A DNA stretch of 64,000 nt from Alphaproteobacteria bacterium (GTDB lineage: Bacteria; Pseudomonadota; Alphaproteobacteria; SMXP01): contig JANQPV010000044.1 of NCBI GenBank assembly GCA_028285305.1, forward strand, positions 1-64,000, read 5' to 3'. Position numbers and translations under genes: made by a program. This document shows, one piece after another, positions 18,344-26,681 of the stretch. Below the pieces are notes generated by a model. It saw only the letters and a list, made by a program, of their open reading frames with translations, made no database searches and was not told where the DNA came from. Every line of letters starts with the position of its first letter. The first letter of the stretch is position 1.

Positions 18344-19279
18344 TCAGGCGAGACGGTCGCCGGGTTTCAGTTGTATTCCCTTCAGGAAGTCTTCGGCGGC
18401 CATGACCCTTTTTCCTTCTCTTTGAACTTCAAGAAGTTCCACGGCTCCGGTTCCGCAGGCGATGCGGAAGCCGCCTTCCAAAAGCGTTCCGGGCGGTCCG
18501 GACCCTTCGCCCCGCTGAGATCGTAATGCCTTTACGCGCACTGTTTTCTCACCGCCACGGATTTCGAACCAGGCGCCCGGAAACGGAGACAGGCCTCTGA
18601 TGTGCCAGTCGACTTTCTCGGCAGGTTGGGACCAATCGATGCGGGCTTCGTCCTTGCGAATCTTGTCCGCATACGTGACACCCTCGCTCGGTTGAGGCGT
18701 GGGCGCCAATAATCCGTTTTCAATCTGATCCAAGGTCCTCAGGACAAGGCGCGCCCCAATCTCCGCCATTTGGTCGTGCAATTCGCCGGACGTCATGGTC
18801 GGCGATATTTCAATCTCTTCTAAGAGGAGCATGTCTCCTGTATCCAGGCCCTCGTCCATCTGCATAATGGTTACACCGGTTGCGGTATCGCCGGCCATGA
18901 TTGCACGTTGAATGGGTGCCGCGCCGCGCCATCGCGGTAAGAGGGAACCGTGCACGTTCAAACAGCCGAAGCGAGGGGCTTCCAAGATCGCGTTCGGCAA
19001 TATCAATCCGTATGCGGCAACAATGGCCACGTCCAAATTTAGGGCTTTGAATGCTTCTTTATCTTTTGCATCCTTGAAGTTCTTGGGAGTTCGCACAGGG
19101 ATTGCCTGGGTCTGTGCAAACTCCTCTACCGGAGAGGGCTTGGGTGCTTTGCCTCGACCTGCGGGGCGGGGAGGCTGGGTGTAAACGCAAACGACCTCGT
19201 GACTAGACTGCGTGAGCGCACGGAACGTGGGGAGAGCAAAATGGGGCGTACCCATGAAGGCGAGGCGCAATCCCGTCAT
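18344..19279 (-). CDS. fmt: Methionyl-tRNA formyltransferase
   Basis: 311 residues. The formyltetrahydrofolate-binding N-terminal domain has LRLAFMGTPHFA and the conserved NVHGSLLPRWRGAAPIQRAI region with the catalytic Asn-His; a C-terminal OB-like domain binds tRNA. It formylates initiator Met-tRNA. It begins 7 bases after the stop of def, the usual co-transcribed partner that later removes the formyl group. Confidence 0.97.
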   Translation of the reverse strand: MTGLRLAFMGTPHFALPTFRALTQSSHEVVCVYTQPPRPAGRGKAPKPSPVEEFAQTQAIPVRTPKNFKDAKDKEAFKALNLDVAIVAAYGLILPNAILEAPRFGCLNVHGSLLPRWRGAAPIQRAIMAGDTATGVTIMQMDEGLDTGDMLLLEEIEISPTMTSGELHDQMAEIGARLVLRTLDQIENGLLAPTPQPSEGVTYADKIRKDEARIDWSQPAEKVDWHIRGLSPFPGAWFEIRGGEKTVRVKALRSQRGEGSGPPGTLLEGGFRIACGTGAVELLEVQREGKRVMAAEDFLKGIQLKPGDRLA

Positions 19280-19286
19280 GTCGCCC

Positions 19287-19805
19287 TCATGCGCTCGCAG
19301 AAAGCTTCTTTGCCTTCGTCAGTTTCTTCAGAATCATTTGACGCTTCAAGCGAGACAAATGATCAATAAACAAAATGCCTTCCAGATGATCCATTTCATG
19401 TTGGATGCAAACGGCCGTCATGCCTTCGGCGTCGAGCGTTTGTTGCGCTCCATTGTAGTCCAGGTAGTCGATACGTGCTTTAAGTGGGCGTTCTACTTCT
19501 TCGTAGAACTCCGGAACGGACAGGCAGCCTTCTTCGTAAGGCCCTTTGTCATCGGACGTCCACTTGATTTCGGGATTGACGAAATGAAGCGGCTGAGGTG
19601 GTTGTTCGTCATGGGACAGATCCATCACGATAACGCGTTTTGGCACGCCCACTTGAATGGCCGCTAAACCGATCCCCGGGGCCGCATACATAGTTTCCAG
19701 CATGTCGTCCATGAGCTTACGCAAGTCGTCGTCAACCTTAGAGACCGGCTCCGATCTTACTTTAAGCCGCGGGTCGGGTGCGGTGATGATTGGTAATACT
19801 GCCAT
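19287..19805 (-). CDS. def: Peptide deformylase
   Basis: 172 residues. All three deformylase motifs are present: [18 protein letters not shown] (metal cysteine) and [12 protein letters not shown] (two metal histidines and the catalytic Glu). It removes the formyl group from nascent proteins. ATG at 19805 ([12 protein letters not shown]) is chosen over a GTG at 19814 because it matches the family N-terminus and has GGACGG just upstream. First gene of def-fmt-truA. Confidence 0.96.
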   Translation of the reverse strand: MAVLPIITAPDPRLKVRSEPVSKVDDDLRKLMDDMLETMYAAPGIGLAAIQVGVPKRVIVMDLSHDEQPPQPLHFVNPEIKWTSDDKGPYEEGCLSVPEFYEEVERPLKARIDYLDYNGAQQTLDAEGMTAVCIQHEMDHLEGILFIDHLSRLKRQMILKKLTKAKKLSASA

Positions 19806-19893
19806 ACCGTCCACATAAGTGAGGAGATTCCCAGCGTCAAGCGTGGGCCGAATCGCGTCATAATGGGCGTTTGTTTAGCGAGAGTTTTCAGCG

Positions 19894-21051
19894 ATGGCCG
19901 AGAATTTGATGGTTTCCCCGTACCTCATTATCGGCGGACTGTGTGTCATCAGTGTTGTCCTCGTGCTCGTCGTGGTTCAACTGCGATCGCAAAATTCCGC
20001 GCTCTTTGAGAAAGTTGAGGGAATCCAAGGAAATCTGCAAAATATAGCCAACGTCCAGATTGCGACAGGAGAGCGCCTACAATCCATAACGGAGAGCCAC
20101 GTCAGTGGCCAACTCTCGCTGGCCAACACGTTGGAGCAGCGACTGGAGCAGGTCAGCTTGCGCATGAACAGTTCGCTCAGCGAGACTGCGTCCAAGACGG
20201 CTGAATCCCTTGGGAAAATCAATACCCGGCTCTCGGTCATCGATAGCGCGCAGAAAAACATCACCGATCTTTCGGGGCAGGTCCTCACCCTGCAAGACGT
20301 CCTCGCCAACAAACAGGCGAGAGGCGCTTTTGGTGAAATACAGCTCAACGATATCGTGAAGTCGGCCTTACCGCCGTCAGCGTATGAATTCCAGGTCACG
20401 CTCAGCAACGGCAAGCGCGCCGATTGTTTGCTGCGTTTAGAGGACCCGCCTGGGCCCATGGTTATAGATGCGAAGTTTCCGCTTGAAGGATTTGCGGCTT
20501 ACAGGGATGCAAAGACGGACGCGGAAAAATCATCCGCCAGACGAGAATTCGCAAACGCGGTCGCGAAGCACGTCAAGGACATTTCTGCAAAGTATATTGT
20601 GCCTGGAGAGACAGCCGATTCAGCGCTCATGTTTTTGCCGTCGGAAGCTGTCTATGCCGAACTTCACGCGTCTTTCGTGGAGGTGGTGAAACGAAGTTAT
20701 GCCGCCCGGGTTTGGATCGTCTCTCCAACCACCATGATGGCGACTCTGAATACCATCCGCGCCGTTCTCAAGGACGTAAAGATGCGTGAGCAAGCCGGGG
20801 TTATTCAAGTTGAAGTGGGAAAGATGATGGAGGATGTTCGCCGTCTGCAGAAGCGCGTCGCCAATTTGCAGACCCACTATTCCCAGGTTGGTAAGGACCT
20901 CTCGGAAATAAATACGTCTACGGATAAAATCGTGGGACGGGCGGATAAGATCGAGGCCGTGAACTTGGAAGATGAAACCGTTGCCCCGCATCAAAGCGGA
21001 GCCGCCCATGACGTGCGGCGCAAACCGGAGCGGGGTCTTCCCCTCCAGTAA
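19894..21051 (+). CDS. rmuC: RmuC-family protein
   Basis: 385 residues. One membrane-spanning segment at about 10-30 is followed by a long coiled coil (about 35-140) and the nuclease-like RmuC core (FGEIQLNDIVKSALPPSAY ... VIDAKFPLEGF). The core holds the D...K pattern of PD-(D/E)XK-type folds. RmuC limits recombination at inverted repeats in E. coli; the biochemistry is unsettled. It is divergent from def and often neighbours it in Alphaproteobacteria. It ends 9 bases before the convergent PstS-like gene. Confidence 0.92.
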   Translation: MAENLMVSPYLIIGGLCVISVVLVLVVVQLRSQNSALFEKVEGIQGNLQNIANVQIATGERLQSITESHVSGQLSLANTLEQRLEQVSLRMNSSLSETASKTAESLGKINTRLSVIDSAQKNITDLSGQVLTLQDVLANKQARGAFGEIQLNDIVKSALPPSAYEFQVTLSNGKRADCLLRLEDPPGPMVIDAKFPLEGFAAYRDAKTDAEKSSARREFANAVAKHVKDISAKYIVPGETADSALMFLPSEAVYAELHASFVEVVKRSYAARVWIVSPTTMMATLNTIRAVLKDVKMREQAGVIQVEVGKMMEDVRRLQKRVANLQTHYSQVGKDLSEINTSTDKIVGRADKIEAVNLEDETVAPHQSGAAHDVRRKPERGLPLQ

Positions 21052-21060
21052 ATGCTCTGC

Positions 21061-22128
21061 TTACTGTTGTTCGCTGTCTTCCTCTTCTTCGCCGAACCCG
21101 CGGATGAGCGCAGTGTACACTTCCGCCCGGCCGCGCATGAGCCGTCTTTCGAAATCCGGTAAGGGCACAAGGCCAAGGTCGGCAAGATAGCCCTCCGGGC
21201 CGATTGCTTCTTCGCTCATATACTCCGTGAGTAATGCGTCCAGGCCACTGGCTATGGGACGATTTTGGTTTTTCACGTAGATATAGAGTGGCCGCGAGAG
21301 TTCGTAGGAACCATCGCTGATGGTTTCAATGGAAGGTGAAACACCTTCGATCTTGTTGGCTTCGATCAGATCCTCGTTGTTGTGTGCGTACGAAAAGCCA
21401 AAAATTCCGAACGCTTCTGGGTCATTCGCCAATTCTTTGATGATCAGGGTGTCATCCTCTCCCACGACAACAAACGGTCCATCTTCACGCATGGTCGTGC
21501 AGACGTCCTTGCGTTCCTCGGCGCTCAGAGCTGCGATCGCTTCGAACTCTTTGCAGCCTTCGGCGAGGGCAAGGTCCTGGAACGCTTCACGGGTTCCCGA
21601 TGTTGAAGGAGGCCCCATAACCCTAATTTTGATGTCGGGAAGCCGCCCATCGATTTCGGACCAGCGCGTGTACGGATTGTCTACAATCTTTCCGTCCACT
21701 TCGACTCTTTGAGCTAATGCCTGAAACAGTTGTGCCCGGGTGAAATCCGTATGGGTTGCCTTGATATTGTTGGCAACAACGATTCCATCGCTGCCAATCT
21801 TGAGCTCGGTGATACGAAACACGCCGTGGTCCTCGCACTCATCGAGTTCGTTTTGTTTTATGGCTCTGGATGCCCCTGTGATGTCGGGATGATCATCCCC
21901 AATGCCCGCGCAAAAAGCCTGGAAACCGCCACCAGTGCCGGTGCTCTCTACAACGGTCCAATAATCGGTCACGCTTTGATAGTTTTCTGTCACCCGCGCG
22001 GTGAACGGGAACACTGTTGAGGATCCAACGATTCGAACAAAATCACGTGCCTCGGCTGCGCTTGTGACAACTAGCAACAGGCTCAGAGCGCCAAGGGACC
22101 GTTTACCAAACATATCGATGTCCTTCAT
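21061..22128 (-). CDS. PstS-like periplasmic substrate-binding protein (no transporter genes adjacent)
   Basis: 355 residues. A signal peptide ends near residue 28 (TSAAEA). The phosphate-binding-protein signature regions are present: IVGSSTVFPFT, ESTGTGGGFQAFC, DITGASRAI and GPPSTSGTREAF. A negatively charged tail (EEEEDSEQQ) ends the protein. No pstC, pstA or pstB is near, and the gene is divergent from an ArsR-family regulator over a shared palindrome. Phosphate or a related oxyanion is the likely ligand; arsenate sensing or scavenging is only a guess from the neighbour. ATG at 22128 has a GTGGGAACTGGG stretch upstream; ATG at 22113 is an alternative. Confidence 0.8.
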   Translation of the reverse strand: MKDIDMFGKRSLGALSLLLVVTSAAEARDFVRIVGSSTVFPFTARVTENYQSVTDYWTVVESTGTGGGFQAFCAGIGDDHPDITGASRAIKQNELDECEDHGVFRITELKIGSDGIVVANNIKATHTDFTRAQLFQALAQRVEVDGKIVDNPYTRWSEIDGRLPDIKIRVMGPPSTSGTREAFQDLALAEGCKEFEAIAALSAEERKDVCTTMREDGPFVVVGEDDTLIIKELANDPEAFGIFGFSYAHNNEDLIEANKIEGVSPSIETISDGSYELSRPLYIYVKNQNRPIASGLDALLTEYMSEEAIGPEGYLADLGLVPLPDFERRLMRGRAEVYTALIRGFGEEEEDSEQQ

Positions 22129-22230
22129 TTGTACCCAGTTCCCACAACTAAGCGGCGGATCATGTCAGTTTTTTTTCAAATCTGATTGTTTTGGAGGCAA
22201 ATAGCTCTCATGTTTGGGGACACAAAAAGA

Positions 22231-22254
22231 ATATTTCAAATTAAATTGAAATAT
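22231..22254. promoter_or_regulatory. Palindromic operator between PstS-like gene and arsR-like gene
   Basis: ATATTTCAA at 22231-22239 and TTGAAATAT at 22246-22254 are perfect 9-base inverted repeats around a 6-base spacer. The site is 25 bases upstream of the regulator start and about 100 bases upstream of the divergent binding-protein start, as expected for an ArsR-family dimer controlling its own promoter and perhaps the other one. Confidence 0.55.
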
Positions 22255-22279
22255 CAATGGCTTAGGAGGGAAAACTCAG

Positions 22280-22585
22280 ATGAATGAAGAGGCCGCGATT
22301 CTGGCGTTGTCCGCCCTTTCGAATGTCACTCGGCTCCACGTATTTCGGTTTCTGATGAAAAGAGCACCCGAGGGAGTCGCGGCGGGAGACATATCGGATG
22401 TTATCGACATTGCCCCGTCCAACCTTTCGTTCCACTTGACACAGTTGGTGGATGCAAAGCTCGTTCAATCAGAAAAAAAGGGGCGGTACATCTATTATGC
22501 GCCCGATATCCCAAACGTGAAGGGCCTCATCGATTTCTTGACTGATGATTGCTGTAACGGACACCCTGAGATTTGCTTGGCTTGA
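22280..22585 (+). CDS. ArsR/SmtB-family transcriptional regulator
   Basis: 101 residues with a winged helix-turn-helix: ISDVIDIAPSNLSFHLTQLVDAKLVQSEKKGRYIYYAPD (about 38-76). The C-terminus carries a cysteine cluster, DDCCNGHPEIC, which resembles the metalloid-sensing tail seen in several alphaproteobacterial ArsR proteins. The recognition-helix ELCVCDL-type cysteines of E. coli-type ArsR are absent. AGGAGG lies at 22265-22270, about 10 bases before the ATG. No arsB, arsC or acr3 gene is near. It is divergent from the PstS-like gene and converges on recR, with a gap of only 6 bases. Confidence 0.88.
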   Translation: MNEEAAILALSALSNVTRLHVFRFLMKRAPEGVAAGDISDVIDIAPSNLSFHLTQLVDAKLVQSEKKGRYIYYAPDIPNVKGLIDFLTDDCCNGHPEICLA

Positions 22586-22591
22586 GGCCCC

Positions 22592-23203
22592 TCAGTCCGT
22601 GACCGGGCGCCGGGATTTCATGGCTGCAGCCAATGTACCGTCATCCAGATAGTTGAGCTCGCCGCCCATCGGGACCCCCTGGGCCAACCGTGTGACTGAG
22701 ACGGATTTGTCGCCGAGAAGATCCATGATGTAGTTCGCCGTAGTTTGGCCGTCGACAGTGGCATTCAGCGCAAGAATAACTTCGGGAACGTCTAGTTTCT
22801 CCACCCGCTCGATGAGAGAGCTTATATTCAGATCTTCCGGTCCAATTCCATCCATTGCGGATAAGGTGCCTCCGATGACGTGGTACCTGCCTTGATGAGC
22901 TCCCGCTCTTTCCAATGCCCAGAGATCTGAAACATCTTCCACAACACAAAGGGGCAAAGCCGCGCGGCTGGGATCTTGGCAGATGCCGCAAGGATTGGCT
23001 GTGTCGATGTTTCCGCACACAGAGCAAATGCCGACCTTTTCAATTGCAACCCCAAGCGCTTGCGCGAGAGGTTGCATCAGTGTTTCCTTTTTTTTGATGA
23101 GATGCAAAACAGCGCGGCGCGCTGATCTGGGGCCTAGACCGGGCAGTTTCGCGAACGCCTGGATGAGCCGCTCGATCTCCGGACCCCCTTGAGAATTTGG
23201 CAT
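22592..23203 (-). CDS. recR: Recombination protein RecR
   Basis: 203 residues. A helix-hairpin-helix region ([16 protein letters not shown]), a four-cysteine zinc finger (CSVCGN ... CGIC) and a Toprim domain starting LCVVEDVSD are in order, ending with the Walker-B-like region. It acts with RecF/RecO to load RecA at gaps. It is third in the conserved dnaX-ybaB-recR order, 20 bases after ybaB. Confidence 0.97.
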   Translation of the reverse strand: MPNSQGGPEIERLIQAFAKLPGLGPRSARRAVLHLIKKKETLMQPLAQALGVAIEKVGICSVCGNIDTANPCGICQDPSRAALPLCVVEDVSDLWALERAGAHQGRYHVIGGTLSAMDGIGPEDLNISSLIERVEKLDVPEVILALNATVDGQTTANYIMDLLGDKSVSVTRLAQGVPMGGELNYLDDGTLAAAMKSRRPVTD

Positions 23204-23223
23204 AGACTGACTTTTGCCGGGCC

Positions 23224-23547
23224 CTAAATTGGAAGCTTAAACCCAGGGGGGAGCGGAAGTCCGCCGGTGATTTGGCCCATTTTTTCTTCCATTTCGGCCT
23301 CCAGTTTGCGTTTGGCGTCGTTGTGAGCCGCAAGAATAAGGTCTTCTAGTACTTCCTTTTCTTCCGCATTCATGAGGCTGGGGTCGATCTTCAGTGCTTT
23401 CATCTCGCCTTTTCCCGAGAGTGCCAATGTGACCATTCCTGCGCCACTTGCTCCTTCGACTTGAAGTTCGCTCAGCTCGTTTTGCATGTCCTGCATTTTT
23501 GATTGCATCTCTTGGACTTGCTTCATCATTTTTCCGAGGTCTTTCAT
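23224..23547 (-). CDS. YbaB/EbfC nucleoid-associated protein
   Basis: 107 residues. The N-terminal helix is Met/Gln-rich ([16 protein letters not shown]), followed by the beta-sheet core containing [19 protein letters not shown] and a C-terminal helix ending [12 protein letters not shown]. The family forms tweezer-like DNA-binding dimers. It is placed between dnaX and recR as in most Proteobacteria. Confidence 0.95.
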   Translation of the reverse strand: MKDLGKMMKQVQEMQSKMQDMQNELSELQVEGASGAGMVTLALSGKGEMKALKIDPSLMNAEEKEVLEDLILAAHNDAKRKLEAEMEEKMGQITGGLPLPPGFKLPI

Positions 23548-23593
23548 GGGGCACCTTCAAGTTTTATCGTGTCGTGGATGTGTTTCTCGTTAT

Positions 23594-25408
23594 CTAATCG
23601 GAGAGGTCCGGATGGGCCGTGGTTTCTTGGTCCTCTTGCGAAACGTTGCGCAACTCCAGCTTTCGTATTCGAACGATTTGGGCATCGGGAAAGAGTTTCA
23701 GTGATTCCGCCACGACTGGATGCTGACTGAAATGCTCGCGTAAGCGATTGTCCTCTTCAATCTCTTTCTCGCGCAATGTGGCTTGCCCTTGTTCCGACGT
23801 GATCGCAACGGTCCATTCTTCACCGGTCAAGAAGTTCATTTTGTGATTAAGGCGACGTGCGAGATCTTTTGGAGCTCCCGGCGCCAATCTGATTTCAAGG
23901 CGGGGAGGATCGATGGACACGAAATGTACATGTGTTTCAACTTCGTTCAGCAACAAATAGTCTTTGTCAAGACGAAGAGCATCAGCGATGTCCGCAAATG
24001 AAGAGAAATTGGCGGTACCTTGCGGTTGCTCTTCTGGAATAGCAGCCTCAGAAATCGCCGCTTCCGAGACCGCGGCCATGGGGTTTGCGGGCCGAACCTC
24101 GTTTGTCTCATTCGGCGCCGGAGGCGCAGGTCTTTCGGCGCGTGTGGATGAAGGTGGTGGCGGAGAGGAGTTTGAAGCCGTCCGGTTTGTGCTTTTGACG
24201 GGCGCTGAGTCCGCCGTTCGGAGCCGCTTCACCAACTCTTCCGGAGAGGGCAGTGTTGCGGCGTGTGCGAAGCGAACGAGCAGCATTTCGAGTGCGGCGT
24301 GGGGGCGCGGTGCGTTTGCGCACTCTTCCACACCTTTCAACAAGATCTGCCATCCGTTTGACAAGGCACTTATATTCATCTTATCGGCCATTTCTCGACC
24401 GCGTTTTGCTTGTGACTGAGAGATGCCTGCTTCTTCGGCGTCTTTTCCGACGACTTTTACCCGTGTCAGCCAGTTCGTTAGATCGAGAAGGTCCCGCAAT
24501 ATCTCAAGTGGGTCGGCTCCCAGTTCGTACTGTTCGCGGACTTCTTTCAAGGCGGCGGCGGTTGACCCTTGGAAAAGACAATCCAACAAATCCAATACGC
24601 GCTCGCGATCGGCGAGGCCGAGCATGTCACGCACCAATTCTTCCGTAACCGGTGTTTTGGAGGCCGCCCCTTGAGCAATGGACTGGTCCAAAAGAGAAAG
24701 GGCGTCGCGTACGGAACCTTCGGAGGCCCGTGCAATGAGGCTAAGTGCCTCCTTTTCGACGGTCACATTTTCCGTTTTGCAGATGCCCGATAGGTGGTTC
24801 ACCATTGTGGCCGGGTCGACCCGCCTTAGATCGAAGCGCTGGCATCGCGAGAGAATCGTCACTGGGACTTTGCGAATCTCTGTCGTCGCGAAGATGAATT
24901 TTACATGAGACGGAGGTTCTTCGAGAATCTTGAGGAGTCCATTAAAGGCTGCTTTAGACAGCATATGGACTTCATCGATAATAAATACCTTGTACGGAGC
25001 AATGGCAGGTTTGAACTGGGCGCTGTCAATGATCTCGCGAATGTCATCGATGCCCGTTCGCGAAGCCGCATCCATTTCAAGGACATCCATGTGATTTCCC
25101 GCGAGGATGGTCTCGCAATTCGGCGAGGGCGGATCCAGCTTGATCGAGGGGCGGCTTTTGCCTTCGCTGTCCACAAAATTGAACGCGCGAGCCAGGAGCC
25201 GCGCCGTTGTGGTCTTACCCACGCCGCGCACACCGGTCAGCATGTAAGCGTGGGCGACACGGCCGGTTTCAAAGGCGGCCGAGAGAACTTTGACCATCGC
25301 TGTTTGTCCGATCAGGTCTTCGAACCTCTGAGGACGGTACTTGCGCGCGAGAACCCGGTAGCTCGCCTCGTCAGCGTCGGGGGAAGTAAGCGTGAAGTCT
25401 TGGTCCAT
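23594..25408 (-). CDS. dnaX: DNA polymerase III subunits gamma/tau
   Basis: 604 residues. The AAA+ clamp-loader ATPase has Walker A TGVRGVGKT (about 58-66), Walker B (IIDEVHML), the sensor-1 region and the SRC motif (LSRCQRFDL). A proline/serine/alanine-rich linker (about 440-500) leads to the tau-type C-terminal domain. The four-cysteine zinc module of most DnaX proteins is not visible; only one cysteine (PSPNC) lies in that stretch. The open frame reaches 25564 through the SRP RNA gene, so the start is set at ATG 25408 (MDQDFTLTSPDADEASYRVLARKYRPQ without its final residues matches the family). Confidence 0.94.
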   Translation of the reverse strand: MDQDFTLTSPDADEASYRVLARKYRPQRFEDLIGQTAMVKVLSAAFETGRVAHAYMLTGVRGVGKTTTARLLARAFNFVDSEGKSRPSIKLDPPSPNCETILAGNHMDVLEMDAASRTGIDDIREIIDSAQFKPAIAPYKVFIIDEVHMLSKAAFNGLLKILEEPPSHVKFIFATTEIRKVPVTILSRCQRFDLRRVDPATMVNHLSGICKTENVTVEKEALSLIARASEGSVRDALSLLDQSIAQGAASKTPVTEELVRDMLGLADRERVLDLLDCLFQGSTAAALKEVREQYELGADPLEILRDLLDLTNWLTRVKVVGKDAEEAGISQSQAKRGREMADKMNISALSNGWQILLKGVEECANAPRPHAALEMLLVRFAHAATLPSPEELVKRLRTADSAPVKSTNRTASNSSPPPPSSTRAERPAPPAPNETNEVRPANPMAAVSEAAISEAAIPEEQPQGTANFSSFADIADALRLDKDYLLLNEVETHVHFVSIDPPRLEIRLAPGAPKDLARRLNHKMNFLTGEEWTVAITSEQGQATLREKEIEEDNRLREHFSQHPVVAESLKLFPDAQIVRIRKLELRNVSQEDQETTAHPDLSD

Positions 25409-25461
25409 AAACTGGCGATGCGCGATAAAGGCCTTGAGCGAAGCGATAGGGGCGAAATTCA

Positions 25462-25558
25462 TAGGAGGCCGGACAACAACCCGAATCGAACTCGTTACGG
25501 CTGCTTCCTTCCGGACCTGACCGGGTTGGCGAGGGACGCGTCTGCCGCCGACCTCCCA
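25462..25558 (-). ncRNA. ffs: Signal recognition particle RNA (4.5S)
   Basis: Read on the minus strand, the segment has the SRP RNA hallmark GGTCAGGTCCGGAAGGAAGC followed by AGCC (25527-25504), forming the asymmetric-loop and GGAA-tetraloop hairpin bound by Ffh. The 5' GGGAGG and 3' CCTCC ends can pair to close the rod. Length about 97 nt is the short bacterial form without an Alu domain. Ends are estimated from the terminal pairing. It sits between dnaX and nudC, a common alphaproteobacterial location. Confidence 0.92.
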
Positions 25559-25707
25559 ACTCACTATATCCGATGCTATGGCGTTTAGCGCAAGGGGCGA
25601 GCGGGAAAAACTCTGAATTTGCGTCCGCGTTGCTCTCGGCGGGCTTCCGTGTCACTTTACCGGCCGTTTTAGGAAAGATACGAAGAAACTGCGGAAAAGC
25701 GACACTC

Positions 25708-26646
25708 ATGCCTATTCGAGTCAATCCCAATACTTTTGCAAACAATCCCCTGGACCGGGCATCCGATAAACGGCTTGATGATGGGTGGCTTGCGGCCCGT
25801 ATGCAGGATGCCGACAGTATGATCGTGCCCTTGTGGCAATTGAAGCCGCTGGTTCTGCCGCCAGAACGAGAGGGCGGCCTGTGCGATATAGGATGGCTAC
25901 GCAGCGGGATGATGGCGGCCCTGGTCAGTCCGAACACGGTGATTGTTTTGCTCGGGATCGACTCAAAAGATCGGGCGCGATTCGCTCTCGACATCTCTCA
26001 TTTTGCCGATCCCGCTAATGACGGGCCTCTCGCCGGCTTCGGAGACTTTGCAGAGATCCGCGAGATTGCGGGTTCCCTTCATGAGGAAGATGCCGCGATA
26101 CTGGCTCAAGCGAAGTCGATGATTGATTGGCACCGGCGCCATACGTTTTGCGCCAATTGCGGCGCGCGAACCGAATTGGCAGAAGCCGGTTACAAGCGTC
26201 AGTGTCCAGAGTGTGGTGCCGAGCATTTTCCGCGTACGGATCCAGTCGTTATTTCGTTGGTCGTCAAAGACGATAGGTGCCTTTTGGGCCGGGGGCCGCA
26301 CTTTCCGGAAAAGATGTTTTCTGCACTCGCGGGTTTTGTGGAGCCGGGGGAGAGTATCGAGGAGGCAGTCGCGCGGGAGGTGAAAGAAGAAGTGGGCATT
26401 GATGTGGGTGATGTGGAATACCATTCGACCCAGCCGTGGCCCTATCCCTCTTCGCTGATGATCGGATGTATTGCGGAGGCTGAGACCGAAGAAATCACAA
26501 TAGATGAAACAGAAATCGCAGACGCCCAGTGGTTCACGCGCGACGAGCTGAAAGCAGCCCTCAACGGCAATGCAGAGCGACTTTGGGTGCCGCCGCCCTT
26601 TGCGATTGCTCACCAACTCGTTAAGGCGTGGGCGGAGGAAACTTGA
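25708..26646 (+). CDS. nudC: NADH pyrophosphatase NudC
   Basis: 312 residues. A zinc ribbon (FCANCGARTEL ... QCPECGAEHFPRTDP) is followed by the Nudix box GFVEPGESIEEAVAREVKEE (then VGI), which matches GX5EX7REUXEEXGU. TQPWPYPSSLM immediately after is the NADH-specific motif. It hydrolyses NAD(H) and can act on NAD-capped RNA. ATG at 25708 is chosen; the frame is open from 25573 but the extra residues do not match the family. It converges on the copper ATPase gene. Confidence 0.95.
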   Translation: MPIRVNPNTFANNPLDRASDKRLDDGWLAARMQDADSMIVPLWQLKPLVLPPEREGGLCDIGWLRSGMMAALVSPNTVIVLLGIDSKDRARFALDISHFADPANDGPLAGFGDFAEIREIAGSLHEEDAAILAQAKSMIDWHRRHTFCANCGARTELAEAGYKRQCPECGAEHFPRTDPVVISLVVKDDRCLLGRGPHFPEKMFSALAGFVEPGESIEEAVAREVKEEVGIDVGDVEYHSTQPWPYPSSLMIGCIAEAETEEITIDETEIADAQWFTRDELKAALNGNAERLWVPPPFAIAHQLVKAWAEET

Positions 26647-26681
26647 GATTTCAATTCGTTAGAGCACTCCTCCGAACCATC

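Noticed and set aside
24905-25588. 227-codon plus-strand frame across dnaX and the SRP RNA
   Set aside because: It runs antisense to dnaX and through the ffs gene; no family match.
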